Positions 50,356 to 60,846 of a DNA stretch of 64,000 nt are shown here, one piece after another. The DNA lies in assembly GCF_900129645.1 (NCBI RefSeq), contig NZ_FSQZ01000001.1, positions 930,001 to 994,000 on the forward strand, read 5' to 3'. Position numbers and translations under genes: made by a program. The notes below the pieces were generated by a model. It was not told the origin of the DNA. It saw nothing but the letters and a program-made list of their open reading frames with translations, and did no database searches. Position 1 is the stretch's first letter; every line of letters starts with the position of its first letter. The DNA comes from Acetomicrobium flavidum (GTDB lineage Bacteria; Synergistota; Synergistia; Synergistales; Acetomicrobiaceae).

Positions 50356-50841
50356 ATGGCACAAAAGACGAGGGAACTTGTAGGGGCACATGTCGACAAG
50401 CTGATAGAACTGCTGAATAAGGCTTATGCAGACGAGCTGATTGCCTATTTCTACTACAAAACGGCAGCTATGTTGGTAAAGGGCATCCATGCTAAAACTG
50501 TTGCCGACCAACTGGAGGAGATAGCCAAGGAGGAGCTGGAACACTCCGAAGAGCTGGCTGAACGCATTATCCAGCTTGGAGGGGAGCCCATCGATGATTG
50601 GGATGCCATAACCAAGATGGCGAACTACCCCAAGGTGGATATCCCCAAGGACAGATCAGACTACGTTGGAATACTGAAGGGGGTACACATTGCTGAGCAG
50701 GGAGCCATAGAGGTATATGCCAATATCATCAAGTTCCTGCAGACAGAGGCCAAAGATCCCATAACCTTCCATGTCATTCGTCACATAATGGGAGAGGAAA
50801 TGCATCACGAAGAAGAAGTGGAGACCTTGTTGGGCATCTAG
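50356..50841 (+). CDS. Ferritin-like/Dps-type diiron protein
   Basis: 161-residue four-helix ferritin-like protein. Metal-ligand patterns: NKAYADELIAYFYY (E), EELEHSEELAERI (ExxH), HIAEQGAIEVYANII and RHIMGEEMHHEEEVETL (ExxH). Likely iron storage or peroxide detoxification; resembles bacterioferritin-like proteins of anaerobes. AAGGAGGAG 7 bases before the ATG. Single-gene unit with its own promoter and a long perfect terminator. Confidence 0.88.
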   Translation: MAQKTRELVGAHVDKLIELLNKAYADELIAYFYYKTAAMLVKGIHAKTVADQLEEIAKEELEHSEELAERIIQLGGEPIDDWDAITKMANYPKVDIPKDRSDYVGILKGVHIAEQGAIEVYANIIKFLQTEAKDPITFHVIRHIMGEEMHHEEEVETLLGI

Positions 50842-50858
50842 ACCCTAAAGCATAGACA

Positions 50859-50906
50859 AAATGAAAAAGCCAAGAAATGGTTAACCATTTCTTGGCTTTT
50901 TCATTT
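50859..50906 (+). terminator. 24-bp perfect palindromic terminator after the ferritin-like gene
   Basis: Positions 50859-50882 and 50883-50906 are exactly complementary (24 bp, centre GGTTAACC) with T5 within the 3' arm (GGCTTTTTCATTT). It lies 17 bases after the stop. Confidence 0.85.
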
Positions 50907-51015
50907 CATCGAACATGATGTAAAATAATGTACAAAGGAAGCTGTTAACTGCCATTTATAATAACGGGGGAGGGTGGCTAAAAGTCCCCACATGCGGCGT
51001 GCAGTAAGGGGTTTA

Positions 51016-52074
51016 ATGCCAAAAAATTTTATGAAGGCTTTGTTGATCGGATTCGGAAATGTTGGAAGGACTTTAGTTGAGATATTATCGGATGGTGGTC
51101 AGTATTGTAAATTAAAGGACTTGAATGTAAGCATAATAGGAATTATAACAAAAAATCACGGCAATTTGGTCAACTCGAGGGGCATAGATTTGATAAGGGC
51201 TCTATCGGAGTTCGAAAAGGGAAACTTTGCTGCGGCAAATCCTGATCGATGCGATCTAGACGCGTTAAATGCCGTAAAAGAGCTTGAGTATGACGTCATG
51301 ATTGAGACATCTCCCCTATCGATCGAAGGCAAAGGAGAACCAGCTGTAACTTACGTTCGCGAGGCTTTATCGCGCAATTGCAACGTCATTACGGCCAACA
51401 AAGGACCTGTGGCCTTCGCTTACAGCGAATTGATGGCCATCGCAAAGGACAAAGGTGTTTTGCTCTTGCATGAAGCCACAGTCATGGACGGAACGCCCTT
51501 GTTTAACATGGCACGACACTGCCTTCGTGGGACAAGGGTAACGTCGTTAGAAGGCATCCTCAACTCGACCAGCAACTACGTCCTTTCCATGATGGAATCC
51601 GGGATGTCTATGGACCAAGCGATATCCCAAGCTCAAAAAATGGGAATTGCCGAGAAAAATCCCATGTACGATCTAGAAGGGTGGGATTCGACGGTTAAGC
51701 TGTGCGTCCTCGTCAACGCCCTCTGCAACGCCAAAATTACGCCTTTCGAGGTGGATAGAAACGGCATAACCGATATAACGTCAGATCAGGTCCAAAATGC
51801 CCTCAGAGCCGGCAAGCATTTAAAGTTGATCTGCAAGGCCAAACTTGACGAAAGCTCTCCTAGGGCAGAAGTTAAGGTAACTGAGGTAGAAGCTCGAGAC
51901 ATATTTTCAACTGTAAAAGGTCAGGGGGCTATGTTAAAAATTTATACAGATATAATGGCACCATTTGTGGTATCACAAACCGACCCAACCTTACCCGATA
52001 CGGCTTATGGCATAATAAACGACCTTTTTGAGGTTAAAGATCACATTAGCTTGCATACAAATAAGGCGGGCTAA
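51016..52074 (+). CDS. hom: Homoserine dehydrogenase
   Basis: About 352 residues. NAD(P)-dependent reduction of aspartate semialdehyde to homoserine. Nucleotide fold ALLIGFGNVGRTLVEIL, then NVITANKGPVAFAY, catalytic region LLHEATVMDGTPLFN, LEGILNSTSNYVLSMM and NPMYDLEGWDSTVKLCVL. ACT domain absent. ATG at 51016 with AAGGGG upstream is favoured over the GTG at 50974. The terminator stem begins within its last codons. Confidence 0.93.
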   Translation: MPKNFMKALLIGFGNVGRTLVEILSDGGQYCKLKDLNVSIIGIITKNHGNLVNSRGIDLIRALSEFEKGNFAAANPDRCDLDALNAVKELEYDVMIETSPLSIEGKGEPAVTYVREALSRNCNVITANKGPVAFAYSELMAIAKDKGVLLLHEATVMDGTPLFNMARHCLRGTRVTSLEGILNSTSNYVLSMMESGMSMDQAISQAQKMGIAEKNPMYDLEGWDSTVKLCVLVNALCNAKITPFEVDRNGITDITSDQVQNALRAGKHLKLICKAKLDESSPRAEVKVTEVEARDIFSTVKGQGAMLKIYTDIMAPFVVSQTDPTLPDTAYGIINDLFEVKDHISLHTNKAG

Positions 52075-52095
52075 ACTTGCCCGCCTTATTTGTAT
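52055..52095. terminator. Terminator overlapping the end of homoserine dehydrogenase
   Basis: Arms 52055-52071 and 52079-52095 pair over 17 bp (ATACAAATAAGGCGGGC / GCCCGCCTTATTTGTAT), 7-base loop. It contains the stop codon and serves both the dehydrogenase and the convergent small gene. Confidence 0.85.
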
Positions 52096-52104
52096 AATCT
52101 AAAA

Positions 52105-52305
52105 CTACAACGCTTCCGGTTCACAAAGGTTTTCGGCCTTCGCAGCTGCTCTACCGCACCTACGGCAAACGTACTTAGGGTCTCTGACTAGCTTTTTGTA
52201 CTCTTCCAAATTGGCATCGATGAACCTGATGTTTTCCAGATAACAAAGGTGTTCCTCGTGACCAACATGGGGCATCGCAAATTTAGCTTCAGCCATGCGT
52301 GCCAT
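52105..52305 (-). CDS. Small Cys-rich protein with a putative zinc ribbon
   Basis: 66 residues: FAMPHVGHEEHLCYLEN, then YVCRRCGRAAAKAENLC with a CxxC plus third Cys. I recall close relatives as uncharacterised small proteins in other anaerobes but cannot name a family. Probably a zinc-binding accessory protein. ATG at 52305 with GGAGGG 8 bases upstream, TATAAT near 52357-52362. Confidence 0.75.
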   Translation of the reverse strand: MARMAEAKFAMPHVGHEEHLCYLENIRFIDANLEEYKKLVRDPKYVCRRCGRAAAKAENLCEPEAL

Positions 52306-52470
52306 TTCACAACCCTCCTTTAGTTATCTTACGATTGTCCTACCTACTGTAAATTTATTATAACTTTTCTACATAGTAAAAATAAGGCCGTTGAACTCAC
52401 TTAAGTTGACTTGGGCGGGTTTTGGTTATCAATTAAGTTCGTATTTTGAAAGGAGCTCATTGTCTTTATA

Positions 52471-53874
52471 ATGAATGCCATAGAAAGTTTATTCAATTCG
52501 TCCGAAAGATCCGTTATATGCCTTTTCGGCATATCTATTGGTATTGTATTATTGCTAATTTATCATCATAAAAAACAACACGAGATCCCATCGTCCGATT
52601 CCATATACAGTGAAGTGTTTTTGCTCACTTTAATAGAGCTACTGCCGGAACCCATATACTTCAAGGACAGCAGTGGCATCATATTGCTTTGCAATGAAGC
52701 TTTAGTGCGCTTTTTAAATACGCCAAAGGAACAAATCATAGGCAAAAATATATTCGATATCTTGCCTGCGGAAGACGCTAAGACATGTGCGGAAAGTGAA
52801 AAACCTCTATTTGAAACTGATGGGCCGGCTTATGTCAGCTATGAGAGGGCAAGGATGATTAACGGCAAAAGGCATTACGCGATAGAGCGCAAGAGGGCAA
52901 TCAAAGACCCTTCCGGGAAACTGCTTGGCATAGTAGGCATTATCATTGATATAACCGAACTAAAACAAGCACAAGAGAAGCTCATGGCAGAAAAAAACCG
53001 CTTAAACCTGGCGCTTGAAATTGGAAATATAGCCTATTGGGAACATGACTTGCTAACGAACAATATAAACATCAGCGAATATGGGTTAAGGCTTTTAGGC
53101 TATGAAATTCTGGATGATATTAACACATTAGAGCAATTTATTGATTTAATTCATCCTGATGATAAGAAAAAATTCCTATCGGATCTTCATTCCGGACTGT
53201 TAAAAAATGACGTCTTCAGTTTACAGTTCAGGATCAAAAAACCAGACGGAACTTACATATGGCTCGAGAGCAAGACAAAGCCCATCGAGAAGGATTTTGA
53301 TTCAGGCGAGACGACAAAGCTCGCGGGCGTCTTTGTTGACATTACACATTATAAAAATGAAGTTTTACATCAAAAACAGCTGATCAACGACCTATACACC
53401 TTAGCGGCTATCGATAACCTCACCGGTGCTATGGCCAGATGGACAGGAGAGGCTCTCATCAGTCGCAGCTTGTCTTCAGCCACAAATGAAACATACTCTA
53501 TAATCTTACTCGATTTGGATAATTTTAAAATGATCAATGACTCCTACGGACACCTGATGGGCGACGCTGTTCTTTCCAAAGTGGGCGAGGTCGTCAAAAA
53601 ATCTTTACGCAAGACTGATCTTTTCGTTCGTTGGGGTGGGGATGAATTTTTGATATTCTGTCAAAACTCAATAGATCAAACTCTACACTTGGCCGAAAGG
53701 TTACGTCGTATCATCAAGGAAGAATTTTTATCGGAAGGCTTGCCAGTAACAATCAGCATGGGATTAACAATCGCCAGACCAAAGGAGCCTCTCGAAGACA
53801 TCTTTAGACGAGCCGATGAAGCTTTATATAAAGCAAAAAGCTTGGGCAAGGATCAGGCATATGTAATTGAATAA
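52471..53874 (+). CDS. PAS-PAS-GGDEF diguanylate cyclase
   Basis: 467 residues. One membrane helix (residues 14-32, ICLFGISIGIVLLLIY), PAS 1 (50-165, with IYFKDSSGIILLCNEAL), PAS/PAC 2 (180-300, AYWEHD... IWLESKTKPIE), and GGDEF (310-467): LDLDNFKMINDSYGHLMGD, active motif RWGGDEFLIF and the inhibitory I-site RKTD five residues before it. It should make cyclic di-GMP with product inhibition. No EAL. It overlaps the next small frame; ribosome site AAGGAG is distant, so start is somewhat uncertain. Confidence 0.92.
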   Translation: MNAIESLFNSSERSVICLFGISIGIVLLLIYHHKKQHEIPSSDSIYSEVFLLTLIELLPEPIYFKDSSGIILLCNEALVRFLNTPKEQIIGKNIFDILPAEDAKTCAESEKPLFETDGPAYVSYERARMINGKRHYAIERKRAIKDPSGKLLGIVGIIIDITELKQAQEKLMAEKNRLNLALEIGNIAYWEHDLLTNNINISEYGLRLLGYEILDDINTLEQFIDLIHPDDKKKFLSDLHSGLLKNDVFSLQFRIKKPDGTYIWLESKTKPIEKDFDSGETTKLAGVFVDITHYKNEVLHQKQLINDLYTLAAIDNLTGAMARWTGEALISRSLSSATNETYSIILLDLDNFKMINDSYGHLMGDAVLSKVGEVVKKSLRKTDLFVRWGGDEFLIFCQNSIDQTLHLAERLRRIIKEEFLSEGLPVTISMGLTIARPKEPLEDIFRRADEALYKAKSLGKDQAYVIE

Positions 53875-53911
53875 GTTAGAAGGGAAAATATATGCTATGA
53901 GGTGTCATAAC

Positions 53912-54178
53912 ATGAAGGCCTACAAAGAAGTTCTTCTGGAAATGAGGACCATAAAAAGGGATGAATTTCTAAATTGGTTTCGCCAAATAGGTGGCATTGA
54001 AGGAGATGACGGTTTTTTTGAGGGCCTCTCTTGGAAAGCGTACATAGGCGAGACATCGAAGGTCAAATTGGGCGCCATGGACTTTCCGGTCGTTTACGTG
54101 AGAATATTGGTCGAAGAAGAACAATTCGAGGATTTCATGAAGGCCTTCAGGTTGCGCTTCTTGAGAGCAGGCGGTTAA
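53912..54178 (+). CDS. Small protein of unknown function downstream of the cyclase
   Basis: 88 residues from ATG 53912 (AGGTG 7 bases upstream). Mixed alpha/beta: RTIKRDEFLNWFRQIGGIE, SWKAYIGETSKVKLGAMDFPVVYVRILVEE, EDFMKAFRLRFLRAGG. No signal peptide, no membrane span, no recognised motif. It follows the diguanylate cyclase by 37 bases, possibly in operon with it; a longer frame from 53867 would overlap that gene. Confidence 0.65.
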   Translation: MKAYKEVLLEMRTIKRDEFLNWFRQIGGIEGDDGFFEGLSWKAYIGETSKVKLGAMDFPVVYVRILVEEEQFEDFMKAFRLRFLRAGG

Positions 54179-54257
54179 ACACCGATAATACATGAACTTT
54201 CCCGCTTCAGGATATATAATAAAATTAAAATGACTTTACAAATTAGGAGGGGTCGTA

Positions 54258-54767
54258 ATGGAATTGGAGAGAAAAATTTTGGAATTTGCCCTGAAGATGG
54301 AAAAAGAGGCCAGAGATTTTTATCTTAGCGCTAAGAATAGGGTTAGCAATCCAAACACTAAGTTGCTCATTGATTATTTAGCAGATTGGGAGTTATCCCA
54401 TTGCAAGTTCATCGAAGATCAGCTTAACAAAATTAAGAGCACCGGCAAATGGGATACCTATGCAGCGACGGAAATGGACGAGGAAACGGCTCAGGAAATA
54501 TTAAGAAAACCTTGGGTAGAAGAGGAGCTTCAGACGTCGCTAATTGCAGACGTCTCCGATATAAGCGTCCTTCGCATGGCCTTGTCGCTGGAGCGCGACT
54601 TCAACAATTTCTATACAAAAGCCTCTCAAAAGATAGATCAGCCGGACGGGAAAAAGGTGTTGAATAAGCTGGCCGGTTGGGAAGCGGAACACATGAGAAT
54701 TATCGATGAACAGATAAAGGAGATGCACAGAGATTTCATGGCAGAAATGGGCTTCGAGCCGTTTTAA
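54258..54767 (+). CDS. Rubrerythrin-like ferritin-fold protein
   Basis: 169 residues with two ferritin-type half-repeats: ALKMEKEARDFYLSAK with WELSHCKFIE, and ALSLERDFNNFYTKAS with WEAEHMRIIDE. ExxxR/ExxH-like metal pairs suggest a diiron site, although the second helix motif (LERDFNNF) lacks one usual Glu. No C-terminal rubredoxin domain. Role in oxidative or metal stress is inferred. AGGAGGGG before the ATG. Confidence 0.8.
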   Translation: MELERKILEFALKMEKEARDFYLSAKNRVSNPNTKLLIDYLADWELSHCKFIEDQLNKIKSTGKWDTYAATEMDEETAQEILRKPWVEEELQTSLIADVSDISVLRMALSLERDFNNFYTKASQKIDQPDGKKVLNKLAGWEAEHMRIIDEQIKEMHRDFMAEMGFEPF

Positions 54768-55741
54768 ATGCCAAAACTTCCCCAAGGAGGGTTTATGCCC
54801 TCCTTGGGTTTGGGGTAGCTCTTAGATAATCTCTCGGGATCAGCCGGCTCCATGTGAACAGTTATTATGCTGTGGGGTCCAAAGCGTTCCTTAAAGCGCT
54901 TTTCCAGCTGAATGGTAATATCGTGTGCTTCGCTAAGGGGCATGTCTTGTTCCATCATGATATGGACGCTCACGGCGATATGAGGACCCAAACGGCGAGT
55001 CCTGAGGTCATGTATGCCCTTTATGCCCGGTATTGCCCATATAAGCCTCAGAATCTCTTCTTCTTCCTTTTCGGGCAGGGAAGCCTCAAGAAGTTCATTC
55101 AAGCTCTCCAGTGCCAAGGGCATCGCCAATTTTAATATGATGATTCCCAAGATAAGCGCAGTAAGAGGATCGAGCACGCGCCATTTATCGCCGCACAATA
55201 CGGCTCCCGCTATCCCTAAAAACGTCCCTCCCGCGAGGAATACGTCGCTTCTGTGATCCCAGGCCTTTAGCTTCAAGGAGCTGCTATCTAACCTTTTTGC
55301 CATTCCATTCGTATATACATACAACAACTCCTTGACTATCATGGTAAAGGCAGCCGGAATTAGGGCTATGACGCTTATCCCCTCGATAGGAACTCCTTTC
55401 ATGGCGGAAACTATCTTGCCCGCGCTGCGCCATAGTATAAAACCCGCAGCCACCATCAAAAAGATGCCAATTACCAAGGTCGATAACGTTTCAAACTTCG
55501 CATGGCCAAAGTCGTGCGTTGCATCTTTGGGCTTGCCGGTCACATAGAAGCTGAACAATGCAACTCCGTCGGTGATGGAATCGGACAACGAGTTGATGGC
55601 ATCGGCCACGAGGGCGCTGCTTTTGGCCCATATTCCCACCATTAACTTAAAAACCATCAACAGCAGATTACACGTCAAGCCTATTAATATGACCTTGCGC
55701 GCATATCTTGCCCTGATCTCTAAGTCGTATTGATCCACCAT
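54764..55741 (-). CDS. Cation diffusion facilitator (CDF/FieF-like) exporter
   Basis: 325 residues, about six membrane spans. It exports Zn2+/Fe2+/Mn2+ against protons. Metal-site motifs: ALVADAINSLSDSITDGVALF, THDFGHAKFETLSTLVIG, AWDHRSDVFLAGGTFLG (HxxxD), then the cytoplasmic domain with GIHDLRTRRLGPHIAVSVHIMMEQ. Sits with ferritin- and rubrerythrin-like genes. Its stop overlaps the convergent rubrerythrin stop (TTAA). ATG at 55741. Confidence 0.92.
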   Translation of the reverse strand: MVDQYDLEIRARYARKVILIGLTCNLLLMVFKLMVGIWAKSSALVADAINSLSDSITDGVALFSFYVTGKPKDATHDFGHAKFETLSTLVIGIFLMVAAGFILWRSAGKIVSAMKGVPIEGISVIALIPAAFTMIVKELLYVYTNGMAKRLDSSSLKLKAWDHRSDVFLAGGTFLGIAGAVLCGDKWRVLDPLTALILGIIILKLAMPLALESLNELLEASLPEKEEEEILRLIWAIPGIKGIHDLRTRRLGPHIAVSVHIMMEQDMPLSEAHDITIQLEKRFKERFGPHSIITVHMEPADPERLSKSYPKPKEGINPPWGSFGI

Positions 55742-55817
55742 GAACAGGCTCCCCTGTTAGATTTTACGTCCAATTATAGACCAATAGCCTGAAAAACCAA
55801 GCCTAGGCACAGAGGGC

Positions 55818-55854
55818 AAAAAGGCAGGAAAGGGTTACCCTTACCTGCCTTTTT
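55818..55854 (-). terminator. Terminator of the NuoEFG-AOR operon
   Basis: Arms 55818-55828 and 55844-55854 (AAAAAGGCAGG / CCTGCCTTTTT) extended by an inner AAGGG/CCCTT stem and one A-A mismatch; T5 on both strands. It lies 15 bases after the AOR stop on the minus strand. Confidence 0.85.
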
Positions 55855-55868
55855 ATATATCTTAAGTG

Positions 55869-57683
55869 TTAAAGGGAATATTTCGCTGCGATGTCCAGCA
55901 ATCCCAGGCTTTCCAGCCTTTCCTTAGTAGGTATCCCATTTTTGCCCCATCCACGCAGCTCATAGTACTTGGGAAGCATTTCATGAAGCTTATTTACCCT
56001 GCCCTTAGATGGGCCTGCCGGGATAGGTTCGTTAAGCAATCGTGGCGGTAGCGTGTCCTCCTTTGGCGATATGCCGGCCTTCAAGTTGAATAACCTCTCC
56101 AAGTTCCATATCCTCTCGCCGGCAAGAAGCAGTTCTTCTGCAGTGACCTTTTTGCCGATAATTGGAGCAACCTGGGCAGCAAGGTCTCCGGCATCCAACG
56201 CAAAGGTCAAAAACAGGCAGAAGCCCAAAGAGTCGACGGCAGCGGTCAAATCCTGGAAGGTCTTGGTCCACTGCGGCTTAGATGCGATATCTGTCGGATC
56301 CAACTTCTCGGGTATGCCCAGCACTTCCGGCGAAGTTAAGTAACCCCTTACGTGACATCCGCCTCTGTTGCTGGTAGCATACTCCAATCCCATGCCCTGC
56401 AAAGCCCTTGGATCGTAAGCGGGCATTTCCTGCTTTTTGGCCGACATGGAAAGCTCGGGATGCCCATACTTCTCGCCGAGCCTGTAAGACCCAAGAGCTA
56501 GCTCCTCGCCAAAGCCACGCTTGTAGCCCGTATCCTCTGTTAGCTTTACGATCGCCTCAGCGTTTCCCCAATGCAGGGATACGCCCGCCTTTTTTTCGTC
56601 AATCAAGCCAAGCTCGGCCAACTCCATGGCGCATCCTATGGTGCTTCCCATGGTTATCGGGTCCATGCCAAGCTTATTGCAAATGAAGTTGGCCTTACAG
56701 ATGGCCTCCAGATTATCCACGCCGCACTGCGCTCCATATGCCCAAACGGCTTCGTATTCTGGACCCTCGCCGATCTCCCCCATGGCCTTGGTGACCCTGC
56801 CGCAAGCGGATGCGCAGCTGGCACATGCCTTGTTTTTAAGAAGTATGGTTTCGGCCATGGTCTCTCCAGAAATTTTGTCGGCTCCTTCGAACCATGCCTC
56901 CTTAAAGTTTCTCGTCGGCAAGGCCCCGGCAGCGTTTATGACGTTTACTAGGACGTTAGTTCCATAGGCAGGCAATCCTCCACCCGTGACGGGATGTTCG
57001 GCAATTTTTTTGCGCGCCTTTCGAAGCGCTTCCAAAAAGGCTTCCTTATCTGCGAGCTTTATTCCTCCGGTTCCCCTGACGACGACGGCCTTGAGGTTTT
57101 TGGAACCCATAACGGCACCAACGCCTGTCCTGCCTGCTGCCCTATGCTTATCGTTCATCACGCAGGCAAAAAGCACCAACCTCTCTCCCGCCGGACCAAT
57201 ACAGGCAACCTTCGCCTCAGGGTCGGTCTCGGACAGAAGAGCGTCTGTGGTCTCATAGCTATCCTTTCCCCAAACGTGAGATGCATCCCGCAGCTCTACG
57301 TGATCGTTGTAGATCCACAAATACACCGGGTTTGCAGATTTACCTTCGAAAATTATCATGTCGTATCCTGCGTACTTCAGCTCGGGACCAAAGTAACCAC
57401 CGGAATTCGAAGCAGCTATCGTCCCGGTCAAGGGCCCCTTTGTAACCACATTGAACCTTCCGGCAGAGGTGGCAAGAGTCCCGGTGACAGGACCGGTTGC
57501 AAAAATCAGTTTATTATCCGGGCTAAAGGGATCTACATTGGGGTCGACCTCTTCGACCAGGTATCTGCTTCCCAAGCCTCTGGCTCCCAAAAAGTCCTTA
57601 GCCCAATCCATCCTCAGAGGCTCAAGAGTTATGTTCTTGGTCGATAAATTTACGCGCAAAACCTTTCCCATGTAGCCAAACAT
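55869..57683 (-). CDS. Aldehyde:ferredoxin oxidoreductase (tungsten-type), intact
   Basis: 604 residues, normal AOR size. Interconverts aldehydes and carboxylic acids with a tungstopterin and one [4Fe-4S] cluster. It has [56 protein letters not shown], cluster motif [11 protein letters not shown], and [24 protein letters not shown] in the second half. ATG at 57683 overlaps the ferredoxin-like stop (TGATG). Aldehyde specificity is not readable. The operon partners suggest NAD(P)H-linked turnover rather than simple ferredoxin use. Confidence 0.93.
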   Translation of the reverse strand: MFGYMGKVLRVNLSTKNITLEPLRMDWAKDFLGARGLGSRYLVEEVDPNVDPFSPDNKLIFATGPVTGTLATSAGRFNVVTKGPLTGTIAASNSGGYFGPELKYAGYDMIIFEGKSANPVYLWIYNDHVELRDASHVWGKDSYETTDALLSETDPEAKVACIGPAGERLVLFACVMNDKHRAAGRTGVGAVMGSKNLKAVVVRGTGGIKLADKEAFLEALRKARKKIAEHPVTGGGLPAYGTNVLVNVINAAGALPTRNFKEAWFEGADKISGETMAETILLKNKACASCASACGRVTKAMGEIGEGPEYEAVWAYGAQCGVDNLEAICKANFICNKLGMDPITMGSTIGCAMELAELGLIDEKKAGVSLHWGNAEAIVKLTEDTGYKRGFGEELALGSYRLGEKYGHPELSMSAKKQEMPAYDPRALQGMGLEYATSNRGGCHVRGYLTSPEVLGIPEKLDPTDIASKPQWTKTFQDLTAAVDSLGFCLFLTFALDAGDLAAQVAPIIGKKVTAEELLLAGERIWNLERLFNLKAGISPKEDTLPPRLLNEPIPAGPSKGRVNKLHEMLPKYYELRGWGKNGIPTKERLESLGLLDIAAKYSL

Positions 57684-58159
57684 CACTCGCTCACCTCCTG
57701 GGCAATTTTGGCAAACCTCGCCGAAAACTCCTTTTTCTTTTGGAGGCTTATGGCATCTGCAGGAACGTAATCCAATGCCTTGGTCGGGCAAAACTCCACG
57801 CAGTAGGGACTGCCGTTGCACTGATCGCATTTGATGGCAGTGCTCTGTTCCCAATGGTAGGACATATTGCCAAAGGGGCAGGCCATCACGCACATCCTAC
57901 ACCCTATACATTTAGATGAATCGACTTGAACGACGTTTTTTTCATCCCGAGCCAGGGCACCCGCCTTGCATACGCTGATGCATGGAGCATCATCGCACTG
58001 CTGACATGTCATTGGTACGTTAGCCCCCGCCTCAAACCTGTAGACAGTGACCCGCGCCAAAGATGGCCTACACTCTCCCTCCTTTTCCAGAGAGCAGGCC
58101 AACTCGCAACTGCCACAGCCTACGCACTTCTCCGGAGAAATGACAAGTACCTTCTCCAT
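57683..58159 (-). CDS. Four-cluster ferredoxin-like electron carrier of the AOR complex (HycB/AorA-like)
   Basis: 158 residues with Cys arranged as [20 protein letters not shown]...[16 protein letters not shown] and [15 protein letters not shown]: capacity for four [4Fe-4S] clusters, as in HycB/DmsB-type subunits. It should shuttle electrons between AOR and the NuoEFG-like module. ATG at 58159 with GGGGGG upstream. No twin-arginine signal on either partner, so the complex is cytosolic. Confidence 0.9.
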
Positions 58160-58241
58160 TTCCAATCCCCCCTATAAATAAGTTTTTTAAACAGGCCCGC
58201 TTCCCCCCTTGGGCAGGCCCAAAACCAATTCATAAAATGTG

Positions 58242-58985
58242 TTAATGTACGAAAATCCGAAACTTCGACGCATACTCGCGTTTCCTACACCTAGGGCATA
58301 ACCTGGCATCCGGATCCTCTATTCCCGCAAATTTCAATGCTTCTTCCGTGGTATATGTTTGGCCACAAATTGGGCATCGTATTAAAGTAAATTTGCGATC
58401 CCATATGGTCCTTTCATCGCCTTCATCGACGCACTCAATATATCCGGTAGGACATACGTCGGCGCAAGCACCGCAACCTATGCACTGCCTTGGCGGCTCC
58501 ATGAAAGGCGGAACTATCCTCTTGTTAAATCCCCTCCATGCCGGCCCTATGGCACTGGGACCAAGGGTCTCGCAAGCCCTGACACACCTGTCGCACCTCA
58601 CGCACTCGTCGGGATCAAAGGAAAACCTTGATTCGACGCTCACGCCATATTCATTGGCTAAGGCGTTTAACCTGGCCGACTTGGGCGCCCGATTCAGCAA
58701 AAGCTTTAAGACGAATTTTCGTGCCCTTATGACCTCATCGCTTTTCGTATTTACTTCAATCTGAGCACGTATGGGATACATGCAGGATATGGCAAGCTCG
58801 CCCCTTCTGCCGGGTCTAAGGATCTCAACCATACACAGCCTGCAGTTACCGTCAGGCGGTAATGCCGGATGATGACAGAGCGTTGGGATCTCTACGCCCG
58901 CCATCTGGGCAGCCTCCAAAACGGTCGTCTCCATGGGAACCGACAGGCTTACGCCATCTATTACGATATCGATAGGATCACGCAT
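58242..58985 (-). CDS. NuoG N-terminal-like / FdhB/HydC-type Fe-S subunit
   Basis: 247 residues. Residues 1-80 [2Fe-2S] domain: [23 protein letters not shown]; 80-120 NuoG-like His/Cys region [15 protein letters not shown]; 140-215 two [4Fe-4S] motifs [11 protein letters not shown] and [15 protein letters not shown]-terminal zinc-ribbon-like CPICG and CPRCRK. The last part (CxxC...CxxC) is unusual for NuoG. It overlaps the NuoF-like gene by 8 bases (ATGCGTGA). Confidence 0.9.
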   Translation of the reverse strand: MRDPIDIVIDGVSLSVPMETTVLEAAQMAGVEIPTLCHHPALPPDGNCRLCMVEILRPGRRGELAISCMYPIRAQIEVNTKSDEVIRARKFVLKLLLNRAPKSARLNALANEYGVSVESRFSFDPDECVRCDRCVRACETLGPSAIGPAWRGFNKRIVPPFMEPPRQCIGCGACADVCPTGYIECVDEGDERTIWDRKFTLIRCPICGQTYTTEEALKFAGIEDPDARLCPRCRKREYASKFRIFVH

Positions 58986-60846
58986 TTTTAACCCTCCTTG
59001 AGGAGGCTATCGAGTTAGTAGGACAAACGTCCATGCATTGCCCGCAGCCTATGCATTTTAACGCATCGACTACATGAGGTCCTCTAGCCTCGCCCGAAAT
59101 GGCCTTCACAGGACATGTCCTGGCGCATTGCCCGCAGCCTATGCAGCTGTCCTTGTCTATTTTTGCAGCAAAAAGTCCGGTACATACCCCGGCGCGACAG
59201 TAGCCTTCGACGTGCTCCTCGTACTCTTCATGAAAGTACTTTAAAGTGGAAAGGACAGGATTTGCTGCCGTCTTGCCTAAACCGCACAAAGCGGTTTTAC
59301 CCAGCTCATGTGCCGTATCCTCTAAAAGCCCTACATCCTGTAGGCTACCCTTGCCTTCAGTTAAATCATGAAGCAGCTTTTGCAATACCTTTAGCCCCTC
59401 CCGACAGGGAGTACATTTGCCGCAGGACTCCTCGACGAGGAAGTCGATGAAGTACTTCGCCACGTCGACCATGCAGGATCGTTCGTCCATCACTATCATG
59501 CCGCCAGAGCCCATCATCGATCCGGCTTTTACCAAAGTGTCAAAATCTACCGACAAATCAAGTAGCGAAGCGGGAATGCACCCCCCAGAAGGACCTCCCG
59601 TCTGAACGGCCTTGAAAGCCTTGTCCTTCAGCGTTCCACCACCGATCTCGTATATTATCTTGCGCAGGGTCACTCCCATCGGCACTTCAACCAAGCCGGT
59701 GTTCTTCACCTTGCCCACCAAAGCAAAGATCTTGGTGCCGCTGTTGCGTTCAGTGCCAAGCGATTTGTACCACTCGACGCCGTTCATCAAGATGATGGGG
59801 ACATTGGCCCAGGTTTCTACGTTGTTAAGCACAGTCGGCTTATCCCAAAGGCCCTGTTCGGTGGCATGAATGTACTTCACCCTTGGAACGCCCGGATAGC
59901 CTTCGATGGAGCGCATCAAAGCAGAGGACTCGCCGCACACGAAAGCGCCACCACCTTTACATATCTGTATATCGAAATCAAACCCAGAGCCCAATATGCT
60001 CTTGCCCAGCAATCCGTACTCCCGGGCCCTTTCAATGGCGATCTGCAGTCTTCTCACTGCTAAGGGATATTCATTTCTCACGTAAATGTAACCTTCGTTG
60101 GCACCTATGGCATAAGCCCCTATTATCATTCCTTCTATTACGCTATGGGGATCTCCTTCCATCAGGCTCCTGTCCATGAAGGCACCGGGGTCCCCTTCGT
60201 CGCCGTTGGCTATCACGTATTTTGGAAAATCATCTACCTCCCTGCAGGACTTCCATTTATACCCGGTCCTAAAGCCTCCGCCCCCGCGTCCGCGAAGGTA
60301 GGAATCCGTGATCTGTTTTATTATCTCATCGGGGCCAAGCTTGAAGGCAAGGCTCAACGCCTCATACCCGTCCGTTGCTATGTAATCCTCGATGGAGGTG
60401 GGGTCAATGTGTCCCGACCTTCGAAGCACCAACCTTTGCTGATTGGCGTAAAACGGAATTTCGTGGTCGCTTCTGTAAGTTTTCTTGGTGACAGGGTCAC
60501 GGTAAAGCAGGCGCTCTATCACTTCGCCATCTAAGATGGTCTTTTGCACGATTTCAGGGACGTCTTTCGTCTTTACGTTTTGATAAAATATCTCGCCGGG
60601 GGAGACGATCACTATCGGTCCCCTTTCGCAAAAGCCGTGACAGCCGGTGAATTTCACCACAGGTTCGACCTTGCCAATCCCTTTTAAGGCTTCCTCTAGG
60701 GCACTTAAAACTTCCATGCTGCCGTTAGAAACGCATCCTGTCCCACAGCAAACGCGCACTACGGGAAGTAGGCTTGCCCTCTTTAAGTCATCCTTCAGTT
60801 TTAGCCGATAATTTCGAAGGTCATCTGGCTTTAGAAATAATGGCAT
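58978..60846 (-). CDS. NuoF-like NADH-binding flavoprotein (HydB/HylB type) with thioredoxin-like [2Fe-2S] and 2x[4Fe-4S] domains
   Basis: 622 residues. N-terminal thioredoxin-like [2Fe-2S] domain (about 20-110: [20 protein letters not shown]); NADH/FMN part with [33 protein letters not shown] and [12 protein letters not shown]; [4Fe-4S] site [19 protein letters not shown]-terminal ferredoxin pair [16 protein letters not shown] and [12 protein letters not shown]. Such subunits bind NAD(P)H and can bifurcate electrons to ferredoxin in HydABC-type enzymes (known); bifurcation here is inference. ATG at 60846 ([10 protein letters not shown]); overlaps the NuoE-like end. Confidence 0.93.

Noticed and set aside
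53969-54193. 74-residue minus-strand frame over the small gene after the cyclase
   Set aside because: The + strand frame is better supported (spacing to the cyclase and ribosome site); the minus frame has no initiation signal.
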